Both the position numbers and the translations under genes were made by a program. A stretch of 64,000 bases of DNA, from contig QHRW01000110.1 in NCBI GenBank assembly GCA_003220265.1, forward strand, positions 128,896 to 192,895, given 5' to 3'. Below are positions 33,157 to 40,950 of the stretch, one piece after another. Below the pieces are notes generated by a model that saw only the letters and a program-made list of their open reading frames with translations, did not search any database and was not told the DNA's origin. The stretch comes from Candidatus Rokuibacteriota bacterium (GTDB lineage: Bacteria > Methylomirabilota > Methylomirabilia > Rokubacteriales > CSP1-6). Positions within the stretch are counted from its first letter, which is position 1. Each line of letters starts with the position of its first letter.

Positions 33157-34158
33157 TCAGCCCTCGGCGGCGATGCGGCGCATCGCCTCGAGCTGCTGGT
33201 GGTCGGCGCAGGCGATGAGGACGTCGCCGGCCTGCAGCGTGCGGTCGGGCGGCGGATTGAAGACGTGTTGACGGTCGGCGCCGGCGCGCATCGCGAAGAC
33301 GATGACGCCGGCGCGCTCCTGCAGCCGCAGCTCGCCGAGCGCCCGCCCGATCGTCGCCGCCCCCACCGGCACTTCCTCCACGCGCACGGCGCTCGGCTCG
33401 CGCAGCATCGCGTCCAGCACGGAGACGACGTGCGGCCGGAGCATCTCCGAGGCCAGCCGCAGGGCGCCGATGGTCTTGCTCGACACGACGGCGTCGGCGC
33501 CGGCCCGCAGCAGCTTGGGCCGCGACTCCTCGGCGCCGACGCGTGAGACGATCCGCACGCCGGCGTTGAGCTCGCGCGCGGTGAGCATCGTGAAGAGGTT
33601 GTCCTTGTCGGAGGGCATGCACGTGATGAGGCCACGCGCTGTCTCGACGTGGGCCGCGCGCAGTACGTCGGGATCGGTGGCGTCGCCGAGCAGGTAGAGG
33701 AGGTCGTTGCCCAGCTTGCGCAGCGCGCCTTCCTCGGCGGGATCGAGCTCGATCAGCACGAACGGCGTGCGGGTGGCCAGCAGCTCGCGGGCGATGGCGC
33801 GGCCCGTCTCGCCGCCGCCGCACACGACCACGTGGCCTCGGAGCGTGGCGATGCGTCGTTCCATGAGGCGCTTCTCCCAGATGTGCGAGAGGTCGCCTTC
33901 CACCCAGAAGGCGGTGATCGTGCCCAGCCCGTAGGCCACGGTACCGAGGCCGACGACGATGAGGACCATCGTGAAGGCGCGGCCGGCCGGCGACAGCGGG
34001 TGCACTTCCATGAAGCCGACCGAGGCGACCGTGATGACCGTCATGTACAGCGCGTCGAATGCCGACCACGCCTCGATGAGCTGGTAGCCGAGCGTGCCGA
34101 ATGCGATCACGCCGATCAGCAGGATGACGATCTGGAGGAGGCGCTCGCGCGGCGTCAC
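33157..34158 (-). CDS. Two-TM potassium channel with RCK (TrkA-N/TrkA-C) domains
   Basis: A 333-residue ion channel subunit. Ion_trans_2 pore: first helix LLQIVILLIGVIAFGTLGYQL, pore loop, second helix FTMVLIVVGLGTVAYGLGTI. A Rossmann RCK_N follows (GHVVVCGGGETGRAIARELL, LIELDP, GDATDPDVL) and a C-terminal TrkA-C (about 250-330). The filter reads TVASVGFME instead of the usual TVGYGD/TVGFGE, so Met replaces the second filter Gly. This may change selectivity or conductance. Convergent with the paralog pair, 13 bp away. Confidence 0.88.
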   Translation of the reverse strand: MTPRERLLQIVILLIGVIAFGTLGYQLIEAWSAFDALYMTVITVASVGFMEVHPLSPAGRAFTMVLIVVGLGTVAYGLGTITAFWVEGDLSHIWEKRLMERRIATLRGHVVVCGGGETGRAIARELLATRTPFVLIELDPAEEGALRKLGNDLLYLLGDATDPDVLRAAHVETARGLITCMPSDKDNLFTMLTARELNAGVRIVSRVGAEESRPKLLRAGADAVVSSKTIGALRLASEMLRPHVVSVLDAMLREPSAVRVEEVPVGAATIGRALGELRLQERAGVIVFAMRAGADRQHVFNPPPDRTLQAGDVLIACADHQQLEAMRRIAAEG

Positions 34159-34209
34159 GCGGGTACGGCGAGGCGGGGCTCGGCCGCGCGGCTGGGGCGG
34201 CGGGGTCGC

Positions 34210-34485
34210 TCAGTACCGGCCGCGCCCGGACGGCGGTGCGAGGTCGCGCGCGTGGGGATCCTTCGGGGCCTCCGCCTTGGTGCCCGGGTTGACCGCGACC
34301 CAGCCTCGGCTGCGCATGCAGAGGTCGTCGAGCTTGCCGCTCTTGGTGCAGGCCTCGCGGTCGCGGCGGAATTCCTCCGTCGTGTACCGCTCGTTGAGCT
34401 TCATCCATTCCCGCTCGTCCGTCACGCAGCCCCCGAGGGCCGGCAGGACGACCAGGAGCGCCAGGAGACCCCGATGTCGTCGCAT
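34210..34485 (-). CDS. Small lipoprotein
   Basis: A 91-residue protein with signal peptide (GLLALLVVLPALGGC) ending in a good lipobox, Cys20. The mature part (WMKLNERYTTEEFRRDREACTKSGKLDDLCMRS) has two more Cys that could pair. Likely anchored in the inner or outer membrane; function unknown. ATG 34485 lies at the lipoprotein signal; longer frames upstream are not protein-like. It precedes the channel gene by about 50 bp in the same direction. Confidence 0.75.
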   Translation of the reverse strand: MRRHRGLLALLVVLPALGGCVTDEREWMKLNERYTTEEFRRDREACTKSGKLDDLCMRSRGWVAVNPGTKAEAPKDPHARDLAPPSGRGRY

Positions 34486-34528
34486 TGCGCCGCATTGTAC
34501 CGGGTGTAACGTCTGAAAGGGAACCCGT

Positions 34529-35233
34529 ATGAGCGACCGCTGGCCGGGCGACGTGTGGTCCGGACTCCTCGAAGTCCAGGCGCGGTTGCTCGCCATCATC
34601 CCCGGCCTGCTGGTCATGCTGACCCTCGTGGCGCTCGGGCTGATCCTGGCCTGGGTCGCGCGGCTGGCCGTCACGCGGCTCAGCCGGATCTTCGGCGTGG
34701 ACCGGGCCTTCGAGCGCTGGGGCGTGTCGCCGTCGCTGCGCCGCTCCGGCATCCTGCGCCCCACCTCGGACGTCCTCGGCCTCGTCTGCTTCTGGGCGAT
34801 CTTCATCATGTTCGCCAGCGCGGGCGTGGACGCCCTCGCCACGCCCGGACGGCCGCTCGCCACCGTGCTGCTCCTCTCGTTCCTGCCGCCGCTGTTCACG
34901 GCCGCGCTCATCCTGCTCGTCGGCTGGCTCGTCGCGAACTTCCTCAGCCAGGGCGTGCTCATCGCCGCCGTCAACGCGCGGTTGCCCGAGGCACGCCTCG
35001 TCGCGCGCGGCGTGTACTGGAGCGTCGTCCTCTTCTCGGTCGCCACCGCGCTCACGCACGTCGGCATCGGCAAGGAGATGGTGCTGGTCGCCTTCGGCAT
35101 CACTTTCGGCGGCCTCGTCTTGGCGCTCGCGCTCGCCTTCGGCCTCGGTGGCCGCGCGGTGGCGCGTCACATCATCGAACGCCGCCTGCGCCGCGAGTCC
35201 CCTCCTCCGCAAGAACGGATCACACAGCTTTAG
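34529..35233 (+). CDS. MscS-like conserved-helix membrane protein
   Basis: A 234-residue multi-pass membrane protein. Repeated helix-plus-amphipathic segments (LLAIIPGLLVMLTLVALGLILAWVARLAV, FTAALILLVGWLVANFLSQG, FGITFGGLVLALALAFGLGGRAVAR) match the conserved TM-helix family related to small mechanosensitive channels (CmpX type). The last helix with Gly/Ala packing resembles the MscS pore helix, but the cytoplasmic MscS domain is missing. An AAAGGGA site precedes ATG 34529. The 3' end is followed by 110-bp repeats. Confidence 0.75.
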   Translation: MSDRWPGDVWSGLLEVQARLLAIIPGLLVMLTLVALGLILAWVARLAVTRLSRIFGVDRAFERWGVSPSLRRSGILRPTSDVLGLVCFWAIFIMFASAGVDALATPGRPLATVLLLSFLPPLFTAALILLVGWLVANFLSQGVLIAAVNARLPEARLVARGVYWSVVLFSVATALTHVGIGKEMVLVAFGITFGGLVLALALAFGLGGRAVARHIIERRLRRESPPPQERITQL

Positions 35234-35240
35234 GCTCGGA

Positions 35241-35451
35241 GGGGGGCTGCGCCCCCCTTCCGACGCTCGTCGCGCGCCGTTGGCGCGCTCCTTCGCTGCC
35301 TCCCCCGCGAACAGGATTGCGCCGGCAAAGCCGGCGCTCGAGGACCCGGAGGGGGACTACCGTCCCCCTTCCGGCGTTCGTCGCACGCTAGCGCGTGCTC
35401 CTCGCTGCCTCCCCCTCGTTCAGGATTGCGCCGGCAAAGCCGGCGCTCGAA
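35241..35451 (+). repeat. Two tandem copies of a 110-bp hairpin-rich element
   Basis: Each copy begins with a G-run hairpin (GGGGGGC-TGC-GCCCCCC at 35241-35257; GGGGGAC-TACC-GTCCCCC at 35351-35368). Each then has a CGNNCGTCG-type segment, a CGCGC/GCGCG palindrome, CGCTGCCTCCCC, and AGGATTGCGCCGGCAAAGCC (at 35313 and 35422) forming a second hairpin. The copies differ in the stems by paired changes. The block fills the gap after the MscS-like gene. No coding potential is visible. Confidence 0.75.
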
Positions 35452-35484
35452 TGGCGCGATCGCTCGCCCGATGCGCGGGCAGTG

Positions 35485-36477
35485 TCAGCGCTGGGGGGGG
35501 AACAAGACGTAGCCGACGCCGGTGCGGGCGAGCCAGACATGGATGATGTCGGCGAGGTGGTAGCGGCGGGCGACGGAGGTTGAGGTGGGGGCGGCGGGGT
35601 CGTTGACGAGGACGTGATCGTTCTCGATGCCGGTCAGGACGATGAGATGTCCGCTGGTCTGGGGGATGGCGGCGCCGCGGAGCTCGCCGGCCGCGTAGCG
35701 CACGGAGGCGATCACCGGGAGGCCCTGCGCCAGGCACCAGGCGGCGGATGCCCAGTCGGGAAAGCGCAGGAGATAGCCGGCCACACCACGCCGCCCGGCC
35801 GCCATCACCGCGGCAGGCCACACACCATAGAGATCGGTGCCGGCGTGGAACATCTCGGCGGCGAGGGCGGCGGGCGCCACCGGGCGCTCCCAGAAGTCGA
35901 GCACCATGGCCACGCAGGTCGGCGAGCAGATGCGGCGCGCGATCGCCGCGTCGCTTTCCATCTGGCTGAGCGTGTGCACGGCCAGGCGCGCGGCCGGCGT
36001 GCGGGCGGGCGCGACCGGTGGCGCCGCCATGCCGTCCGCAGCCGAGAGCGCGAGAAGCCACGGCGCGCCGGCGACGGCAGCGGGCGACGGCGCCCGCACG
36101 CGCGCGCGCAGGCGGACGGCCTCGACGGGCGCCGCCGCGCGGAACACGTCGACGTCGACGCGCAGCGGCGGCGCGTCGGCGAGCGGCGCGAACGACGCCG
36201 GGCCGAGGCCCACGCCGGCCACCCATGGTGACCACGCCCCGCCCACTCGCGCGCTGAGCTCGAGCCGCACGCTAAAGGGCGCGCCGGTGAGAGCGCTGAA
36301 CGAGGGAACGAAGTGCGTGGCGCCGGCCGCCGGCCACGCCGGCGTCTCGATGATCGCCTCGTCGCCCTCCACCGAGGCGCTGACAGCGTCGATGGCGCGC
36401 CGGCACGCGGGAGGGATGGCGGCGGCGACCGCCGTCGCCGGCAACCCCGAGAGCGCCGCCCACAAGCCGCTGATCAC
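35485..36477 (-). CDS. C39-like papain-fold peptidase domain protein
   Basis: A 330-residue protein. The C-terminal half is a C39-like_2 domain: catalytic Cys184 in RRICSPTCVAMVLDFW, His in TSGHLIVLTGI and the Asn/Asp in VLVNDPAAP. The N-terminal 170 residues look like a beta-rich accessory domain (FSVRLELSARVGGAWSPW). No ABC exporter is fused or adjacent, so it is not a bacteriocin processing transporter. Start GTG 36477 has a TAGGCT box 6 nt upstream and no Shine-Dalgarno. Confidence 0.8.
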   Translation of the reverse strand: MISGLWAALSGLPATAVAAAIPPACRRAIDAVSASVEGDEAIIETPAWPAAGATHFVPSFSALTGAPFSVRLELSARVGGAWSPWVAGVGLGPASFAPLADAPPLRVDVDVFRAAAPVEAVRLRARVRAPSPAAVAGAPWLLALSAADGMAAPPVAPARTPAARLAVHTLSQMESDAAIARRICSPTCVAMVLDFWERPVAPAALAAEMFHAGTDLYGVWPAAVMAAGRRGVAGYLLRFPDWASAAWCLAQGLPVIASVRYAAGELRGAAIPQTSGHLIVLTGIENDHVLVNDPAAPTSTSVARRYHLADIIHVWLARTGVGYVLFPPQR

Positions 36478-36644
36478 GCGCTCAGCCTACCGTTTCGGAC
36501 GAAGACGGAAAAAGAATTCCCTGGCCGGCCGTGAGCCGGGCGGCGAAGTCTGCGTCCCGCTTCACGGCCATCAGCGGCACATGCCTTGCACCCCGTCGCG
36601 CCAAGCTCGAGATGGGCTCGGGGTCACTCACGAAAGGAGCGTTC

Positions 36645-36836
36645 ATGCCCACCTTCGGAAAGTGCGTATGGGACGGCTGCACCCGCCATGCAGAAAAAGA
36701 GGCGACCGGCGCATGCCGGACGCACCACACACTCATTCGTGACGCGCGCTGTCAGAAATGCCAGGCGCAGCTCGCCACGCGCCGCGAGCTGGAAACGCGC
36801 TATTGCCGGCGCTGTTCCCTCGTGCGCGCCGCCTGA
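36645..36836 (+). CDS. 63-residue Cys-rich putative zinc-binding protein
   Basis: Seven Cys and several His form two likely zinc sites: C7-x4-C12...C24-x2-H27 and a ribbon C36-x2-C39...C54-x2-C57. Reads MPTFGKCVWDGC at the start and YCRRCSLVRAA at the end. AAAGGAG lies 6 nt before ATG 36645. Could be a small nucleic-acid- or protein-binding zinc ribbon. The 165 bp before it (36478-36640) show no other feature apart from its ribosome site. Confidence 0.7.
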   Translation: MPTFGKCVWDGCTRHAEKEATGACRTHHTLIRDARCQKCQAQLATRRELETRYCRRCSLVRAA

Positions 36837-36906
36837 GGCGACGACCGTGTGCTTCGTCCGTCCCGCCCCACCCGCCGTGGCACCCGCGTTGCAACCAGAG
36901 ACCAGC

Positions 36907-37077
36907 ATGCCGGCCGAGCCGACGCCTCCCGAAGACTCCGCCGCCGCTCCCGCCGTCGTGCACCAGTTCACCGTCCTCCGCGGCATGGCCGTCGCCGTCG
37001 TGATCGAGACGCGTGATTGGTACCTCGGACTGCTCCAGGCCGCGCTCGCTCGCGTGCGACTGGAAGGGCACAACTGA
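36907..37077 (+). CDS. Short hypothetical protein
   Basis: A 56-residue frame (MPAEPTPPEDSAAAP then HQFTVLRGMAVAVVIETRDWYLGLLQAAL). GTG 36847 would give 76 residues. The C-terminal half looks structured. No convincing ribosome site; it follows the zinc-ribbon gene by 70 bp and is followed by a terminator-like stem. Weakly supported. Confidence 0.4.
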   Translation: MPAEPTPPEDSAAAPAVVHQFTVLRGMAVAVVIETRDWYLGLLQAALARVRLEGHN

Positions 37078-37096
37078 AGGTGGGCTGAATCGGGGG

Positions 37097-37145
37097 CCGC
37101 GAGCGGACCTTGCGTCCGCCCGCGGTACTCCCCTTTGTCTTTGTG
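37097..37145 (+). terminator. Terminator-like stem-loop with T-rich tail
   Basis: CCGCGaGCGGAC-CTTGC-GTCCGCcCGCGG (37097-37125): an 11-bp stem with one mismatch, followed by CCCCTTTGTCTTTGT. It suits the end of the small-gene transcript at 36645-37077. Confidence 0.55.
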
Positions 37146-37389
37146 CGCGGCGCTACGGCCGCGCGCTCCGGCGTGCGCCGGAGCTGTTCAACTGCCAATG
37201 CAGCGCCGACGTGGCGATTAGCCAGCCTCGCCCAGCGCGACGATCAGGTCCGGTGGCGTAAGCTCCATCCGCACCCCCTTTGCATCTGGTTGTGCGTCCC
37301 ACGGGACGGGATCCTCGTCCCGTTAAATCCCTCTCTACGCCCGTCCCCTTCCGCGGTCAAGTCACTTTCCTCGGTCCGTGCGCCCGAAT
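37146..37389. other. Non-coding gap with two further hairpins
   Basis: Together with the terminator-like stem, the span 37078-37389 has no gene I can support. It contains an inverted repeat with 9-bp arms GCTCCGGCG/CGCCGGAGC (37165-37184) and another with 7-bp arms ACGGGAC/GTCCCGT (37301-37323). The second may mark the end of the minus-strand operon that stops at 37390. It is slightly less GC-rich than its surroundings. Confidence 0.5.
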
Positions 37390-38313
37390 TCACGAGCCGC
37401 GCAGCCGCGGATCGAGCACGTCGCGGAGCGCGTCGCCGAGCATGTTGAAGCCGAACACCGCCAGCGAGATCGCCACGCCGGGCCAGATCGCCATCCACGG
37501 CGCGCGGAACATGTACGTGCGGCCGGAGCCGGAAAGCATGCCACCCCACGAGGGATGCGGCGGCGGCACGCCGAAGCCGAGGAAGGACAGCGACGACTCG
37601 GCGAGGATGACGACGCCGAGCCCGATGGTGGCCAGGATGATGATCGTCGCGGCCACGTTCGGCAGCAGGTGGCGCAGGATGATGCGCGCGTGCCCGCAGC
37701 CCATCGCGCGCGCCGCCTCGACGTAGGTCTGCTGCATGGCGGTCAGCGTGGCGCCGCGGATCACGCGCGAGTTGGTGGCCGACAGCAGCAGGGCGAGCGA
37801 GATGACCACGTTGCCGAGGCCGGGCCCCAGCACGGCCATCACCGACAGGATGATGATCAGGTAGGGAAACGACAGCCACGCGTCGACGACGCGCTGCACG
37901 ATCAGGTCCCACGCGCCGCCGAAGTAGGCGCTCGACACGCCGACGGCGCTGGCCAGCACGATGGCCAGCGCCACCGTGAGAAAGCCGACCGTGATGGAGA
38001 CGCGCGCGCCGTACACGACGCGGCTCCACATGTCGCGGCTGAGGTTGTCGGTGCCGAGCCAGTGGGCGGCGCTGGGCGCCTTCATGCGCGCGCCACGAAT
38101 CGTGTCGTCGTAGCCGTAGGGCGCGATGCGCTCGGCGAAGGCCGCCATCACCAGCAGGGCGACCACGATGAGGGCGCCCATGGCGCCCAGCGGCTTGCGC
38201 CGCGCGAGCCGCGCGACGGCGAGCAGCCAGCGCCACCGACCGTGGCGCGCCCGCCGCGTCAGCGGTGCGCCGACGGCGCCGTTGAGATTCAGCGTGGCGG
38301 CCGGCGTGCTCAC
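37390..38313 (-). CDS. ABC transporter permease, DppC/OppC type
   Basis: A 307-residue permease of a dipeptide-type importer. OppC_N region (RKPLGAMGALIVVALLVMAAF), then HWLGTDNLSRDMWSRVVYGAR and the EAA loop ARAMGCGHARIILRHLLPN, ending DALRDVLDPRLRGS. Last gene of a seven-gene minus-strand operon (44630 to 37390). No ATPase gene follows. Confidence 0.92.
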   Translation of the reverse strand: MSTPAATLNLNGAVGAPLTRRARHGRWRWLLAVARLARRKPLGAMGALIVVALLVMAAFAERIAPYGYDDTIRGARMKAPSAAHWLGTDNLSRDMWSRVVYGARVSITVGFLTVALAIVLASAVGVSSAYFGGAWDLIVQRVVDAWLSFPYLIIILSVMAVLGPGLGNVVISLALLLSATNSRVIRGATLTAMQQTYVEAARAMGCGHARIILRHLLPNVAATIIILATIGLGVVILAESSLSFLGFGVPPPHPSWGGMLSGSGRTYMFRAPWMAIWPGVAISLAVFGFNMLGDALRDVLDPRLRGS

Positions 38314-38314
38314 A

Positions 38315-39259
38315 TCAGTACCGGATCCGGGGGTCGAGCACGGCGTAGAGCGCGTCCACCGCGAGGTTGACCATGACGACGGTGGAGACGACGAGCAGGT
38401 TGACGCCCTGGATGACGGGATAGTCGCGCTGGTTGATCGCGTCGAAGAGGAAGCGGCTCATGCCCGGCAGGCCGAACACGGTCTCGATCACCACGGTACC
38501 GCCGATGATCTGCGGCAGCTGCGTGCCGAGCAGCGTGACCACCGGGATGATGGCGTTGCGCAGCCCGTGCTTGAGGACGATGGCGCGCTCGGCCAGGCCC
38601 TTGGCCCACGCGGTGCGCACGTAGTCCTGGCGCAGCACCTCCAGCAGCATCCCGCGCGTGAGCCGCATCAGCGCGGCGGAGGCGCCGATGCCGAGGATCA
38701 CGGCCGGCAGCACCATCTGCCGCAGGTAGCCGAGGGGGCTCACGCGGAAGTCGGCGAAGTCGCCCACGGGCCGCCAGCCCCACCAGATGGCGGGCAGCAC
38801 GATCAGCAGCGTGGCGAGCCAGAAGTTGGGCACGGACAGCCCCAGGATCGCCGTGCTGCGCGCGAAGAAATCGGCCACCGAGTCCTGGCGCGCCGCTGAG
38901 AGAATGCCCACGGGCAGCGCGATGCACAGCGCGAACGTGAGTGCGAAGCCGGCCAGCGTGAGCGTCACCGGCAGGCGCTGGCCGATCTCCTCCAGCACGG
39001 GCCGCCGCGTCCACAGCGACTCGCCGAGGTCGCCGCGCGCCACGTGGCCGAGCCAGTCGAAGTACTGCACGTACATCGGACGATCGAGCCCCAGCTTGGT
39101 CCGCAGCTCGGCGATGTCCTTGGCGTACGCCTTCTCGGCGAGCATGAGCTGGACCGCATCCCCCGGGATCAGGCGCGGCAGCGTGAAGACGATCAGCGAG
39201 GCGATCAGAAGCGAGGGAATCGCGACGAGCAGGCGCTTGGTAATGTAGCGCTTCAGCAT
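38315..39259 (-). CDS. ABC transporter permease, DppB/OppB type
   Basis: A 314-residue permease. N-terminal helix (LLVAIPSLLIASLIVFTLPRLIPGD), periplasmic LRTKLGLDRPMYVQYFDWLG, EAA loop TAWAKGLAERAIVLKHGLRN and FGLPGMSRFLFDAI. The next permease starts 1 bp after its stop. It follows its solute-binding gene by 30 bp. Confidence 0.92.
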   Translation of the reverse strand: MLKRYITKRLLVAIPSLLIASLIVFTLPRLIPGDAVQLMLAEKAYAKDIAELRTKLGLDRPMYVQYFDWLGHVARGDLGESLWTRRPVLEEIGQRLPVTLTLAGFALTFALCIALPVGILSAARQDSVADFFARSTAILGLSVPNFWLATLLIVLPAIWWGWRPVGDFADFRVSPLGYLRQMVLPAVILGIGASAALMRLTRGMLLEVLRQDYVRTAWAKGLAERAIVLKHGLRNAIIPVVTLLGTQLPQIIGGTVVIETVFGLPGMSRFLFDAINQRDYPVIQGVNLLVVSTVVMVNLAVDALYAVLDPRIRY

Positions 39260-39289
39260 GCGCCGCCCGCCGCGCTCCGGCGACGCCCT

Positions 39290-40915
39290 CTAGCGCTCGA
39301 GCCAGGCGGCCTGCAGCCGGCCGCCGTAGTCGTAGCCCATGTTGGGCGCGTAGTTCTTGACCGCACCTTCCCAGACGGCGACGTAGACGCCCGACGGCAT
39401 CTGCACGTAATACTGCTGCTTGGCCAGGTGGCGCTGGATGTCGTAGATCAGCTCGCGCCGCTTGGCGACGTCGGACGTGCGGCGCTGGCGTACCAGCATG
39501 TCGGCCACCACCGGGTCGTTGATGTGGCTCTGGTTCTTCAGCTCCTCGGGGTAGTACTGGCCGAAGAGGAAGTTGTCCGGCTCCAGGAATCCGGTCTGGG
39601 GCCCGAACGTCATCGCCTCGAACTTGCCGTAGAAGCACGTGGAGATGTAGGCGCCGTACTCCTTCTGGTCGATCTTGGCGTCGATGCCGACGGCCTTCAG
39701 GTCCTTGGTGACGAGCTGCATGACGTCGACCAGCAGCGTGGAGCCGTAGTTCGTGAAGCACATCGAGGCGGGAAACCCGTTCGGGTAGCCGGCGGCGGCC
39801 AGCAGCCGCTTGGCCTCGGCGGGATCGTGCTTGTAGTACTTCGCCCCCTCGCCCAGCTTGTCGAAGGGGATGGACCACTCGCGCAGCCCGGCCGGCACCG
39901 GAGGATTCATGGCGCCCACGCCCTCGTAGGCGGCGTCGATGATGTTCTGGCGATCGATCGCCATCGACATCGCGTGACGGACGCGAATGTCGCTGAACGG
40001 CTTCTGGTCGGTGCGCATCGAGATGTGACTCATAACGGGTGACGCGAACTCGACGGTCTGCAGCTTCGGCCGCTTCTGCTTGAGCGTGTCCTTGATCTGC
40101 ACCCAGTCCGTGCGGTTGATGGTGCCCGGAAACTCCCAGCCGAGGTCGTACTTGCCGCTGAGGAACGCCGCCATGCGCGAGGCGTTGTCCTCGTCCACCG
40201 TGGCCTCCACGCGCTCGATGTGGGGCAGACCGGCCATGTAGAAGGTGGGGTTGCGCACGTAGGTGAGGCCGACGTTGGGCCGGTAGGAGTCCAGCATCCA
40301 CGGACCGGTGCCGATGACCGACTCCACCTTCTTGAAGTCCCCATGCTTGTCGAGGACCTCCTTGGCCACGATGGGCACCGCGAAGGGGTTCGACAGCATG
40401 TCGAGGAACCACACGAACGGCTCCTTGAGCGTGAAGCGCACCGTCTGCTTGTCGACGGCCTCGACCTTGTCGACCGCCTTCAGCATGTAGGCGTTGGCGT
40501 TGGCCTTCACGGTCAGGAAGTGGTTCACGCTGAAGACCACGTCGTCGGCCGTCACCTCGCGGCCGTTCACCGGCGGCTTGTTGTGCCAGCGCACGCCCTT
40601 GCGCAGCTTGAACACGTACGTGGTCTCGCTCGGCTGCGTCCACGACTCGGCCAGGTCGCCCTCCAGCGGAAACGTCCCCGGCACCACGCCCGGCCCGGCC
40701 TTGTGCTTGAGCAGCCGGTTGTGCGTGAAGCTGAGCGCGATGTGCGTCTTGTAGGAGATCGTCTGGAACGGATCGAAGTGCGGCGGGTCCCACGTGCGGA
40801 TCGAGATGGTGCCGCCGCGCTTGGGGCTCTGGGCGCGAGCCCGTCCCGGTATCAGCGCAGCAGCGGCGAGCGTGAGTCCTCCGGCGGCGAGCACGTCGCG
40901 ACGGGTCAGGTCCAT
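39290..40915 (-). CDS. ABC transporter solute-binding protein, family 5, Tat-exported
   Basis: A 541-residue SBP_bac_5 protein. The start MDLTRRDVLAAGGLTL is a Tat-type signal with the twin Arg, cleaved near ARA-Q. Family landmarks: GGTISIRTWDPPHFDPF, TYVFKLRKGVRWHNKPPVNGREVTADDV, GTGPWMLDSYRPNVGLTYVRN, RHAMSMAIDRQNIID. GAGGAGG precedes ATG 40915. Tat export suggests folding or cofactor binding before secretion. Supplies the two permeases downstream. Confidence 0.92.
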   Translation of the reverse strand: MDLTRRDVLAAGGLTLAAAALIPGRARAQSPKRGGTISIRTWDPPHFDPFQTISYKTHIALSFTHNRLLKHKAGPGVVPGTFPLEGDLAESWTQPSETTYVFKLRKGVRWHNKPPVNGREVTADDVVFSVNHFLTVKANANAYMLKAVDKVEAVDKQTVRFTLKEPFVWFLDMLSNPFAVPIVAKEVLDKHGDFKKVESVIGTGPWMLDSYRPNVGLTYVRNPTFYMAGLPHIERVEATVDEDNASRMAAFLSGKYDLGWEFPGTINRTDWVQIKDTLKQKRPKLQTVEFASPVMSHISMRTDQKPFSDIRVRHAMSMAIDRQNIIDAAYEGVGAMNPPVPAGLREWSIPFDKLGEGAKYYKHDPAEAKRLLAAAGYPNGFPASMCFTNYGSTLLVDVMQLVTKDLKAVGIDAKIDQKEYGAYISTCFYGKFEAMTFGPQTGFLEPDNFLFGQYYPEELKNQSHINDPVVADMLVRQRRTSDVAKRRELIYDIQRHLAKQQYYVQMPSGVYVAVWEGAVKNYAPNMGYDYGGRLQAAWLER

Positions 40916-40950
40916 GACGGCCTCCTCTGCGCTCTTCTCCGTACGCTCTT

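Noticed and set aside
35241..35451. 110-bp repeats as a possible CRISPR or mobile element
   Set aside because: Only two adjacent copies without spacers, terminal repeats or a transposase.
35485..36477. C39-like protein as a bacteriocin-processing system
   Set aside because: There is no ABC exporter, no precursor peptide with a GG leader and no immunity-type gene nearby.
36478..37389. tRNA or other structured RNA gene in the gene-poor stretch
   Set aside because: I looked for a T-loop GGTTCGA-type segment and cloverleaf pairing on both strands and found none. The visible stems are simple hairpins.
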